A stretch of 6,303 nucleotides of DNA from Polyangia bacterium (GTDB lineage: Bacteria; Myxococcota_A; Polyangia; Polyangiales; Polyangiaceae): contig JAUILJ010000501.1 in NCBI GenBank assembly GCA_030433055.1, forward strand, positions 1 through 6,303, in the 5' to 3' direction. How positions within the stretch are numbered: the first letter of the stretch is position 1; each line of letters opens with the position of its first letter. The notes under the pieces were generated by a model. The model saw nothing but the letters and a program-made list of their open reading frames with translations. It did no database searches and had not been told where the DNA came from. The translations under genes and the position numbers were made by a program. Shown here one piece after another: positions 1 to 6,291 of the stretch.

Positions 1-1
1 A

Positions 2-466
2 CGTCGATGGGAGCGGCTGGCAGGAGCCGGTGAGCAGCCCACAACCATCGGGCTCGCAGTAGGTTGCGCCGCCGCAGCCGCTGCTCGGTGTGCAGAACGT
101 CCCCCCACCCGCGCCGCTCCCGGCATTGCTTCCGCCTTCGGCGCCGCTCCCGGCATAGCTTCCACCTTCGGCGCCGCTCCCGGCATAGCTGCCCCCTTGG
201 GCCGCACCGTTACCTGCGTAGCTGCCGCCATACGCGCCGATCCCAGGCAAGCCGCCACCACCAGTGCCCGCCCCCGCGCTGCCGCCACTGCCCTGCCCAG
301 CCGAGCCAGCGCCACCGAAGCCGGCAGTGGCGCCGGAGCCACCGTTTCCTCCCGGCATCGGCCCGGCTCCCCCGCTGGCTTCAGCCAGGGTAATCACCTC
401 CGAGCTGCAGCCCATGCTGGCGAGCAGCGTGCCGAGCGTGAGGAAGAGGACACCTCTGTGGGTCAT
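2..466 (-). CDS. Gly-rich repeat lipoprotein with Cys-rich segment (partial, C-terminus beyond window)
   Basis: The reading frame stays open for 155 codons from the ATG at 466-464 to the left edge, so the C-terminus is missing. Residues 1-20 look like a lipoprotein signal peptide: MTHR, a hydrophobic stretch, then ASMGC with Cys20 as the probable lipidation site. Ser at -3 is not the classic Leu, but Gly at -1 fits. Residues 31-122 are almost entirely Gly, Ala and Ser, including four copies of a GGSYAGSGAE-like decapeptide (about 80-119). From 123 the composition changes to a Cys-rich stretch with Cys125, 131, 137, 142 and 149, resembling the small disulfide segments common in myxobacterial surface lipoproteins (family resemblance from memory). 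The ATG overlaps the stop of the barrel-protein gene by 4 bp (ATGA) and has no strong Shine-Dalgarno of its own, which fits translational coupling. The Gly-rich part is probably a flexible surface stalk. The true function is unknown. Confidence 0.8.
   Translation of the reverse strand, partial: MTHRGVLFLTLGTLLASMGCSSEVITLAEASGGAGPMPGGNGGSGATAGFGGAGSAGQGSGGSAGAGTGGGGLPGIGAYGGSYAGNGAAQGGSYAGSGAEGGSYAGSGAEGGSNAGSGAGGGTFCTPSSGCGGATYCEPDGCGLLTGSCQPLPST
111..230 (-). repeat. 30-bp tandem repeat inside the lipoprotein gene
   Basis: Units at 111-140, 141-170 and 171-200 have an exact 30-bp period. The first two differ at only two positions, and the third diverges at its last ten bases. A more degenerate copy of the coded peptide lies just beyond, around 201-230, offset by one extra codon. 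On the coding strand each unit encodes ten residues of the type GGSYAGSGAE, so copy-number change would keep the reading frame. Confidence 0.85.
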
Positions 467-1629
467 TGGATGCGTCCGATCTCGGTCCCCAAGCTCAGGC
501 CCAGCGCGGGGCGTAGACGCCCCTCACTGGCGAGTGAGCGTGAGCTCCCCGATTCGCTCACTCCGTACGCCGCGGTCGAGGCATCGTAGTCCAGGCCAAC
601 AGTGACGCCGAGGGCCAAGCGCTCCTGCACCCACCAGCGGAGCCCCGTCTGCGCTCGCCACACGAGATCCCAGTGCGTCTCCGGCTGACTCACCGCATAG
701 CCCGGGGCCGTCGCGCGAACCACCGCCTGGGACCACAGCAGGGTCGGACCGGACGCGAAGGTCCACTCCCAACTCGGTCGCTCCAGGAGCGAGATTCGCC
801 CGAGCAGCCAGGCCTCTCGTGTTTCTAAATCGAAACTCAGTGCGTCCGTATCACTCACCGCGCCCTCGTAGTAGCCGAAGCCCCCGTCAACGCCGGGTGA
901 GCCCACGAAGTCTCTCTGAATCACGCTTACGGACAACGCTACGACTCGCCGCGCAGGCAAATCCGGAGACCACCAGCGCGCGCTCACACCAGGTTCCAAG
1001 CCGAAAGACCAGCCGCGCCTCGACGCGCCATCAGGTCGCTCGAGGTCCTGGCCATGCTCCCAGCCTGGGGCCCGCGTCGCATCCAGCGCCCCAAAAGGCC
1101 GCGGCGGCGGCGCTACCACTTCCGGGACAGGCACCACCCGGGGCTCGCTGGGCCGCTCGGAGGGGGCGGGCTCGGGGGAGGAGGACGGCACCGCCTCGAA
1201 GGAGCCAATCGACGCCCGTTTTTCATGTGGGATGCCGAGCCCTGTCTCGAGTGCCGAGCGGATGAGCAGCGTGAGTTGCTCCTCGAGCAAGTCATCGCTT
1301 CGTGCGTCCAACTCACGACGCTCGAGGACGCGACCCGTCGATTCGTCCAACACCAACACATTGACCGCGCCGGATTCCGTGATCTCCACCCACACCCGCG
1401 CGACGACTCCGACGCCCGGCTGGTCCTCGCTCCCCGTGGGTGCAGGTCGCGACAACTTCACGCCCAGTGCGAGCCGCCCCAGAGACTCTCGCAGGCTCGG
1501 CTCGAGGCGGGGTAGTCCCTCCCCCACGACTCGCACCGCCACGACTCGCGGGGCTGGGGACGACCCCTCGGCTTGCGCGTGAGACGTCAGAAGGAGCCCC
1601 GCGCAGAGGAAGGCCACCCGCAGCCTCAA
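463..1629 (-). CDS. Secreted protein, putative outer-membrane beta-barrel, third gene of sigma operon
   Basis: The preferred start is the TTG at 1629-1627, giving 388 residues. It follows a GGAGG at 1638-1634, overlaps the upstream stop as TTGA, and opens a textbook Sec signal peptide: MRLR, a hydrophobic core, then HAQA with cleavage after residue 20. An upstream ATG at 1710 would add 27 residues inside the anti-sigma gene and bury the signal peptide. Mature residues about 28-135 form a compact alpha/beta-looking domain (VVAVRVVGEG, then VWVEITESGAVNVLVLDEST, then a helix with LLEEQLTLLIRSALE). Residues about 146-178 are a Pro/Ser/Glu-rich linker. Residues about 206-388 show alternating hydrophobic/polar strands rich in Trp, Tyr and Gly, such as WSFGLEPGVSARWW and LALGVTVGLDYDAS, suggesting a small membrane barrel. 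The last residue is Gln rather than the usual terminal aromatic, so barrel assembly is an inference. I do not recognise a named family. Confidence 0.82.
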   Translation of the reverse strand: MRLRVAFLCAGLLLTSHAQAEGSSPAPRVVAVRVVGEGLPRLEPSLRESLGRLALGVKLSRPAPTGSEDQPGVGVVARVWVEITESGAVNVLVLDESTGRVLERRELDARSDDLLEEQLTLLIRSALETGLGIPHEKRASIGSFEAVPSSSPEPAPSERPSEPRVVPVPEVVAPPPRPFGALDATRAPGWEHGQDLERPDGASRRGWSFGLEPGVSARWWSPDLPARRVVALSVSVIQRDFVGSPGVDGGFGYYEGAVSDTDALSFDLETREAWLLGRISLLERPSWEWTFASGPTLLWSQAVVRATAPGYAVSQPETHWDLVWRAQTGLRWWVQERLALGVTVGLDYDASTAAYGVSESGSSRSLASEGRLRPALGLSLGTEIGRIQ

Positions 1630-2603
1630 TCCGCCTCCAGCTCCTTCAGTCGCGCCCGGGCGACTCCTGCCTGCGGTGAGCCAGGAAAGCGGCGGAGCAG
1701 CTCGCGCCACACTGCGCGTTCGGCCTCCGGCTTGCCCGCGCGCCCCAGCGCCTGTGCCTGCCCAACCAGTGCCACTTCGCTCAACGGGCCTTCCTCCTTT
1801 GCCGCCTCACGGAACCCCTTCTCGGCGGCGTGGGGGCGGCCGAGGTCGAGCAGCAACCGCGCGCGCACCGCCTGCGCCGTTTGAGCTTCGGGAGTACGGG
1901 GAAAGCGCGCGATGAGGCGATCGTAGAGCACCAGTGCCCGCTCGTAGTCCCCGTCGCGACGGGCGGCTGCAGCGTCGGAGAACAGCAAGGCTGCCGACGC
2001 TCCGGCTGGCTTCGCACGGGCGACTGGCGGGGCAGAAGACCGTGAAGGCCCGATCGGCGCGGCCTGCGTGGCCTCGGGCGCAGCGCTCGTCGAGCTCCCG
2101 GAGGCCGCCGAGACCGACGGCCCGCGTACGTGGCGCCGTACAGCTTGGGTCGGGCCGGGCGCCAAACCCGGGGTGGCTTCGACGCGGACCGACGAGGGCG
2201 CTGGTGTTGAAGCCCGCCAGGGCAAGCCGCCGCCCAGCGCCGCAGCTCCCCCCGCCAGCAGCAGCGCCCCAACCACGACCGCCGCCTTCGGCACCGTGCG
2301 CCGCAGCTGGATCGCAGAGCGGGGAGGACGCGAGGACTGCCGGCGCTCGCCCAGAGGAGCGGCAGGCGGACTCGGGGCCTCATGGAGCACCCGGGCGTCT
2401 TCCAGTTCCTCACGGATCGCGTTCCCGTGACCAAGCTCGACGTCGATCAGCGCTCGCTCTAGCGCACATTCCTCGGCCAGCAAGCGCTCGATCCTGCACG
2501 CGGCGCAGCGTTCGAGATGAGCGTCCAAGTAGGCCCGCTCCTCCTCACCGAGCACCCCTTCGCGCTCACGGTCCAGCAGGTCCTCGGGGTGAATGTCAAT
2601 CAT
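1626..2603 (-). CDS. Anti-sigma factor: zinc-finger (ZAS-like) domain, one TM helix, periplasmic TPR-like domain
   Basis: This is the probable membrane-bound antagonist of the ECF sigma factor encoded just upstream, 325 residues long. The N-terminus has the anti-sigma zinc motif Hx3Cx2C (His29, Cys33, Cys36), and His5 is placed like the extra N-terminal ligand of zinc anti-sigma domains such as ChrR (from memory). A basic stretch (RRTVPK) leads into one membrane helix at about 107-127 (AAVVVGALLLAGGAAALGGG), placing the zinc domain in the cytoplasm. A low-complexity Ala/Pro/Ser linker (about 130-204) follows. Residues about 205-325 form helical pairs of TPR type (DGDYERALVLYDRLIARFP, then LLDLGRPHAAEKGFREA, then GRAGKPEAERAVWRELLRRFP), similar to CpoB/YbgF or BamD repeats and expected in the periplasm. 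The ATG overlaps the sigma stop by 8 bp, and GGGGGTG lies just upstream of it. The TPR domain may bind an envelope partner, possibly the barrel protein or lipoprotein downstream. Confidence 0.9.
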   Translation of the reverse strand: MIDIHPEDLLDREREGVLGEEERAYLDAHLERCAACRIERLLAEECALERALIDVELGHGNAIREELEDARVLHEAPSPPAAPLGERRQSSRPPRSAIQLRRTVPKAAVVVGALLLAGGAAALGGGLPWRASTPAPSSVRVEATPGLAPGPTQAVRRHVRGPSVSAASGSSTSAAPEATQAAPIGPSRSSAPPVARAKPAGASAALLFSDAAAARRDGDYERALVLYDRLIARFPRTPEAQTAQAVRARLLLDLGRPHAAEKGFREAAKEEGPLSEVALVGQAQALGRAGKPEAERAVWRELLRRFPGSPQAGVARARLKELEAD

Positions 2604-3285
2604 GGCTCACCCCCAGCTCGACGCGCAGGCAAGGGTCTTCCTCGATCCGCCTTCGCAGCGCCTCCTTCGCCAAGCGCATTCGGCTGCGCACTGTATTTAC
2701 CGGTGCATCCGTGATGCGTGCCACCTCTTGCAGGCTGTAGCCCAGCAGTGTTCGCAACGCGAGCGTATCCGCGAGGTAATCTGGCAGCTCATCGAGCAGC
2801 GCCCGCAAGACTTCTCGCCGCCGGCTGGCCGCCGAGAGTTCGCTAGGGCTGGGGCTGAGCTCATCGGCTTCTTCCTCCTCCGCCAGCCTCTTACCGTTCT
2901 GAAGGTCACGCTGGGACTTGCGACGAATCGCCAGCGCCACACGCAGCGCGATTCGGGAGGCGTAGCCCGCGGGATGGCACTCACCGCGAAAGCGGGGCAG
3001 CGCTCCGACGAAAGCGATCAACGCTTGCTGCGTCGCATCCTCCGCGTCGGCGCAGTGGCGCCCCAGCACCATCATGGCGGTTCGCCTCACCGAGGGCCGC
3101 ACCAGACCGAGCAGCTCACCCAGCGCCTCGCTGTCCCCACCCCTCGCGGCGGTGACGAGATCGCACCACTCGGCTTGGTCCGGGTGGCACGTGGACTGAG
3201 AGCCGAACCCGGCCTGGGGATTGGAGTGAGACACAGTGGTAGGTCGGCGGGGGACACCACGCCTTGGCAGTAAGTGCTCTCCCAC
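2596..3285 (-). CDS. ECF-type RNA polymerase sigma factor (sigma-70 family, group 4)
   Basis: This 229-residue protein has the two-domain ECF plan. Sigma region 2 spans about 43-123 and includes the conserved DAEDATQQALIAF helix (80-92). An acidic linker (EEEEADELSPSPSE) separates it from sigma region 4 at about 155-213, whose helix-turn-helix is SLQEVARITDAPVNTVRSRM (184-203). It should direct RNA polymerase to a dedicated promoter set and be held inactive by the anti-sigma protein encoded next, which overlaps it by 8 bp. The start is uncertain. The GTG at 3285-3283 gives the longest form, but its Shine-Dalgarno is weak. A second in-frame GTG at 3234-3232 would give 212 residues and still leave 26 residues before region 2. 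Such sigma factors often transcribe their own operon, but I could not identify a matching promoter by eye. Confidence 0.93.
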   Translation of the reverse strand: MGEHLLPRRGVPRRPTTVSHSNPQAGFGSQSTCHPDQAEWCDLVTAARGGDSEALGELLGLVRPSVRRTAMMVLGRHCADAEDATQQALIAFVGALPRFRGECHPAGYASRIALRVALAIRRKSQRDLQNGKRLAEEEEADELSPSPSELSAASRRREVLRALLDELPDYLADTLALRTLLGYSLQEVARITDAPVNTVRSRMRLAKEALRRRIEEDPCLRVELGVSHD

Positions 3286-3320
3286 CCCAATCAGCGATCA
3301 AAACGCGAGCACCCAGCCGC

Positions 3321-3348
3321 GGGAGCCTTGCAAATCGGCCGTGCTCCC
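3321..3348. repeat. 6-bp inverted repeat GGGAGC / GCTCCC
   Basis: GGGAGC at 3321-3326 and GCTCCC at 3343-3348 are perfect inverted copies separated by 16 bases, in the middle of the divergent intergenic region. Short arms like these can occur by chance in G+C-rich DNA. The position makes an operator possible. Confidence 0.4.
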
Positions 3349-3362
3349 CAAAAACGGAAGCG

Positions 3363-3401
3363 ACGGCGAACACAGCTAACGTGCCGGCCCCGATTCGCCG
3401 T
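3363..3401. repeat. 8-bp perfect inverted repeat upstream of the kinase gene
   Basis: ACGGCGAA at 3363-3370 is matched by its exact reverse complement TTCGCCGT at 3394-3401, with a 23-base spacer that itself contains the palindrome GCCGGC (3383-3388). Arm centres are 31 bp apart, close to three helical turns, so a dimeric regulator could contact both arms on one face. The right arm ends six bases before the kinase Shine-Dalgarno, so a hairpin in the leader RNA is an alternative. Confidence 0.55.
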
Positions 3402-3406
3402 AATTT

Positions 3407-3412
3407 GGAGGG
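3407..3412 (+). promoter_or_regulatory. Ribosome binding site that fixes the kinase start
   Basis: GGAGGG lies four bases before the ATG at 3417-3419. It is the strongest Shine-Dalgarno in the intergenic region and decides between this ATG and an in-frame ATG at 3264, which would add 51 non-membrane, low-complexity residues and overlap the divergent sigma gene. Confidence 0.85.
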
Positions 3413-3416
3413 TGAG

Positions 3417-5552
3417 ATGGTGCCCTTGGCCTTTACAGCACCGCTAGTGCTCGCGTGCGCGCTCCTGCTCACGACGGCGCTGCTGACGCTCGCCCGCAGG
3501 CGGCTGTGGGCGGATCTGGGAGTGCGTGGCCCTGTCCTCACCGCGCTGCTGTTGATTGCCGGCGCGATCTGGAGCGGAGCGTACCTGGTGGAACTCGAAG
3601 CGAGCGGTCTGCAGACCAAGCTGCTGGCGAAGCACCTGCGCTACGTCGGAATGCTGGCCTTTCCTGGCTTCTGGCTGGCGCTCACGCTGTTGCGAACAGA
3701 CCCCGATCGCTGGACCAAGCGCTTGGGCTACGTGCTCGCGCCGACGCTCCTGCTCGAGCTGGTGCTGTGGCTCCGGCCCACCTTGTTCTGGACCAGCGAC
3801 CAGCTGGTTCAGGGTGGCCCCTTCATGCACATCCTGCACGATCCCGGCCCCGCCCTGATCGCCTTCATCGTCTACTGCTATGCGCTCTCCGCGCTGAACG
3901 TCGCGCTCTTCCTCCGATCACGCCGTAGTCAACTGCCCGGGGTCGGAGCGCTGACCACCGCCGGCCTGGCTCCACTCTTGGGCAACACCCTCGAGGTGCT
4001 CGGCCTCGCACCCATCCCTAACCTCAACCTCGAGCCCTACGGCCTCCTGATCACCGCTCTGGTGGCCGCTCGCACGAACGGCTTTCTGCAGTTCGAACAG
4101 CTTCGAGACATCGCTCGAGGTCTCGCGCTCCAGCACATGCAGGACGCCGTCATTCTCGTCAGCGGCCCGGGGCGGGTGCTGGACGCGAACCACGCCGCGC
4201 GGGAGGTGTTGGGCTCGAACGCGTTGCAGAGCCTGGACGCGCTGCGTTTGGTGGCGCCGGGGCTAGTCGAGGCGGTGCAGGGCGAACAAGATGACTTCGA
4301 ACTCAGGATGGACGGCCGTGTGTTCGAAGTCCGTGTTCAGCGGCTGGATCGCAGCGCGGGCATGACCGACGCCCGATTGATCGTGCTCAGGGACGTGACC
4401 ACCAAGCGCAAGCTCGACAAGCAGCTCACCGAGGCCGAGAGACTTGCTTCCGTAGGGATACTTACTGCTGGCGTCGCGCATGAAATCAACAACCCGCTCA
4501 CCTACGTCTACTCCAATTTGAGCAGCCTGAAGGAACAGGGAACCGATCAGGTCGATGCGCCGCAGTTGCTCGAGGAGGCGCTGGACGGCGCCGAGCGTAT
4601 CCGCCGCATCGTCCGGGACCTGCGAGCGTTCTCCTCCCAGGAGGAGGAAGCCATCGAAGCGGTGGAAGTCGTCCCCGCGCTGGAGGCCGCAATCAAGCTG
4701 TCCTGGCACGAGATCCGGCACCGCGCGAAGCTCGAGCGAGACTTCAGCGAAGTAGCTCCCGTTCGAGGCAACGCGCGGCGTTTGACCCAGGTGTTCGTAA
4801 ACCTGCTGATCAACGCAGCCCAGGCGATCGAGGATGGTCACGCCTCCTCCAACGAGATCCGCGTTCGCGTGCGACGCGAGGGCCGCATGGTCAGCGTCGA
4901 GATCAGTGATACCGGGATCGGGATCTCGGAAGCCACCGCCGCCCAGGTGTTCGAACCATTCTTCACCACCAAGCGCGGGCAAGAAGGTACCGGGCTGGGC
5001 CTCCATGTCTGTCGGGGCATCGTCCAGGCCTTCGGGGGACAAATCGAGCTGGTCCGTAAGGAAAACGGGACCCTCGCCCGCGTGAGGCTGCGAGTCGAAG
5101 GCGCGTCGAGCACGCGAGTGCGAGTCTCCGTACCCCCATCCGCGAGCAGCGATCGAGTGCGCATCCTGCTCGTCGACGACGACCCGCTCGTCGGGCGCGC
5201 CGTTGGCCGGATGCTGCGCGAGCACGACGTGGTGATCGTGAACAGCGGAACCGAGGCCCTTGGCCTCGCCCAGTCCAGCAGCTTCGATCTGCTGCTGTGC
5301 GATGTCATGATGCCCGAGATGACGGGCCCTGACTTGCGCGACGCCCTGCAACGCCTGGGCAGCCCGCTGGCGGACGCGACGATATTCATGACCGGTGGTG
5401 CATTCACCGAGCACAGCCGAGAGGCCTTGGAAGCCAGCGGTGCACCAGTGCTCGACAAGCCGCTCAGCCCAGAGCGCCTGAGGCAAGCGGTCACGCGAGC
5501 GGTCAAGGCGAGCGGGCCGACCGCGGCGCCAGCCCCCGACCATGCCGGCTGA
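3417..5552 (+). CDS. Hybrid sensor histidine kinase: 7TM N-terminus, PAS, HisKA, HATPase, receiver
   Basis: This 711-residue membrane kinase should autophosphorylate on His and pass phosphate to its own receiver. Residues about 5-218 hold some seven hydrophobic segments with short loops (for example 5-25, 39-58, 76-93, 104-121, 145-166), matching the 7TM sensor class of histidine kinases rather than a periplasmic sensor. A PAS-like domain lies at about 234-334. In HisKA (about 335-404) the H-box is AGVAHEINNPL with His355. The ATPase shows an N-box with Asn462 and Asn466 (VNLLINAAQ), DTGIG with Asp498, FEPFF (512-516) and GTGLGL (524-529). The receiver (about 580-697) has acidic DDD (587-589), phospho-acceptor Asp629 in CDVMMPEMTG, Thr659 and Lys681 (DKP). 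All catalytic residues are present. No separate DNA-binding regulator is in view, so a phosphotransfer protein or regulator elsewhere is implied. Its stop overlaps the TVP38 gene by 11 bp. Confidence 0.95.
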   Translation: MVPLAFTAPLVLACALLLTTALLTLARRRLWADLGVRGPVLTALLLIAGAIWSGAYLVELEASGLQTKLLAKHLRYVGMLAFPGFWLALTLLRTDPDRWTKRLGYVLAPTLLLELVLWLRPTLFWTSDQLVQGGPFMHILHDPGPALIAFIVYCYALSALNVALFLRSRRSQLPGVGALTTAGLAPLLGNTLEVLGLAPIPNLNLEPYGLLITALVAARTNGFLQFEQLRDIARGLALQHMQDAVILVSGPGRVLDANHAAREVLGSNALQSLDALRLVAPGLVEAVQGEQDDFELRMDGRVFEVRVQRLDRSAGMTDARLIVLRDVTTKRKLDKQLTEAERLASVGILTAGVAHEINNPLTYVYSNLSSLKEQGTDQVDAPQLLEEALDGAERIRRIVRDLRAFSSQEEEAIEAVEVVPALEAAIKLSWHEIRHRAKLERDFSEVAPVRGNARRLTQVFVNLLINAAQAIEDGHASSNEIRVRVRREGRMVSVEISDTGIGISEATAAQVFEPFFTTKRGQEGTGLGLHVCRGIVQAFGGQIELVRKENGTLARVRLRVEGASSTRVRVSVPPSASSDRVRILLVDDDPLVGRAVGRMLREHDVVIVNSGTEALGLAQSSSFDLLLCDVMMPEMTGPDLRDALQRLGSPLADATIFMTGGAFTEHSREALEASGAPVLDKPLSPERLRQAVTRAVKASGPTAAPAPDHAG

Positions 5553-6291
5553 GCCTCCCACGGGGCGCTCGGCCCGCCCGCGCATGCTGCTGTTGGTCGT
5601 GCTGGGGCTGGGCAGCCTCGGTCTCTTCGTCTTTGCTCCGTGGAAACAATGGTTGGTCGCTGGCCTGGACTACGCTCGCGGCTTGGGCCCCGTCGGCGCG
5701 CTCGGGTTCATCGGCATCTACGCCGTGGCCAGCGTCGCCCTGCTGCCGGGGAGCTTGCTCACCCTCGCGGCTGGGTTCAGCTGGGGCCTGGGCTGGGGTA
5801 CCCTCATCGCGTGGCTCGCTGCCAATCTGGCGAGCAACCTGAGCTTCGTGGTGGGCCGTTTTCTCGCCAGGGACTGGGTCGCACAGCGCACTCAGCACAT
5901 GGCGCGCTTCAGCGCGATCGATAGGGCGATTGGTGCCTCAGGGCTGCGTCTGGTGCTGCTCCTGCGGCTCTCGCCGGTCGTGCCCTTCAACTTGCTGAAC
6001 TACGCGTTGGGGATCACCCAGGTGCGATTTCGCGACTACGCGCTCGGGGGCGCTCTCGGGATGATTCCAGGGACAATCTTGTACGTGTACCTCGGTTGCA
6101 GCGTACAGAACCTCGGGCAACTGATCGCCGGTGGTCGGCCCAGCGGAGGGGCCGCTCAAGCCGCACTGTTCTGGGCTGGGTTGATCGCCACCCTGTTGAG
6201 CGTGGTCTTGGTCACCCGCGCGGCTCAGCGGGAGCTCAAGCGCGAGCTCGGTCTAGGCCCAAGCGACGGCACGGGAGGGACCGAACCGTGA
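5542..6291 (+). CDS. TVP38/TMEM64 family (DedA/SNARE-associated) inner-membrane protein
   Basis: This 249-residue polytopic membrane protein has the family hallmarks: LLPGSLLTLAAGFSWGLGWG (67-86), and a conserved core RLSPVVPFNLLNYALGITQV (142-161) followed by GMIPGTILYVYLG (173-185). Hydrophobic segments fall at about 15-33, 51-69, 72-105 (with a re-entrant character), 135-155, 166-186 and 207-226, with a basic C-terminal tail. Relatives in the wider DedA/VTT superfamily are linked to lipid scrambling or transport and to envelope homeostasis. The exact substrate here cannot be read from sequence. The ATG at 5542 overlaps the kinase stop by 11 bp and lacks a clear Shine-Dalgarno, so translation probably depends on the kinase message. 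An alternative start is Met15 at 5584, immediately before the first membrane segment. Sharing an operon with a membrane kinase suggests a link to membrane state (inference). Confidence 0.93.
   Translation: MPAEPPTGRSARPRMLLLVVLGLGSLGLFVFAPWKQWLVAGLDYARGLGPVGALGFIGIYAVASVALLPGSLLTLAAGFSWGLGWGTLIAWLAANLASNLSFVVGRFLARDWVAQRTQHMARFSAIDRAIGASGLRLVLLLRLSPVVPFNLLNYALGITQVRFRDYALGGALGMIPGTILYVYLGCSVQNLGQLIAGGRPSGGAAQAALFWAGLIATLLSVVLVTRAAQRELKRELGLGPSDGTGGTEP

Larger units (their letters stand above)
3286..3416. promoter_or_regulatory. Divergent intergenic region between the sigma operon and the kinase operon
   Basis: This is the only gene-free stretch of note, about 130 bp, and it must hold the promoters for both operons. 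It is less G+C-rich than its surroundings, with short A/T runs at 3298-3303, 3350-3354 and 3401-3406. It contains two inverted repeats, listed separately. I searched both strands by eye for -35/-10 pairs of the housekeeping type and for an ECF-type GGAAC element and found none convincing. If the sigma gene starts at the inner GTG (3234), the region grows to about 180 bp. Confidence 0.7.

Noticed and set aside
111..200. Possible CRISPR array (regular 30-bp repeats)
   Set aside because: The units are directly adjacent with no spacers and keep the lipoprotein reading frame, so this is a coding tandem repeat.
64..605. Plus-strand Arg-rich and Pro-rich open frames opposite the lipoprotein
   Set aside because: Their repetitive Arg/Ser/His or Ala/Pro content is the shadow of the Gly-rich repeats encoded on the minus strand.
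1630..1710. Upstream ATG extending the barrel protein by 27 residues
   Set aside because: It lies inside the anti-sigma gene and would place an Arg/Pro-rich stretch ahead of a clear signal peptide. The TTG at 1629 has GGAGG and a stop/start overlap.
1934..2740. 268-codon plus-strand open frame across the anti-sigma and sigma genes
   Set aside because: It is Arg/Pro/Ala-rich with no domain signal, and it opposes two well-supported genes.
3328..3356. TTGCAA at 3328-3333 as a -35 element for the kinase promoter
   Set aside because: No acceptable -10 hexamer lies 16-18 bases downstream; the sequence there is AAAACG-like.
3264..3416. Upstream ATG extending the kinase by 51 residues
   Set aside because: The extension is low-complexity, overlaps the divergent sigma gene and lacks a ribosome binding site, whereas GGAGGG sits just before the ATG at 3417.
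4263..5585. 440-codon open frame antisense to the kinase
   Set aside because: The plus strand encodes a kinase and receiver with every conserved motif. The antisense frame is a high-G+C artefact without recognisable domains.
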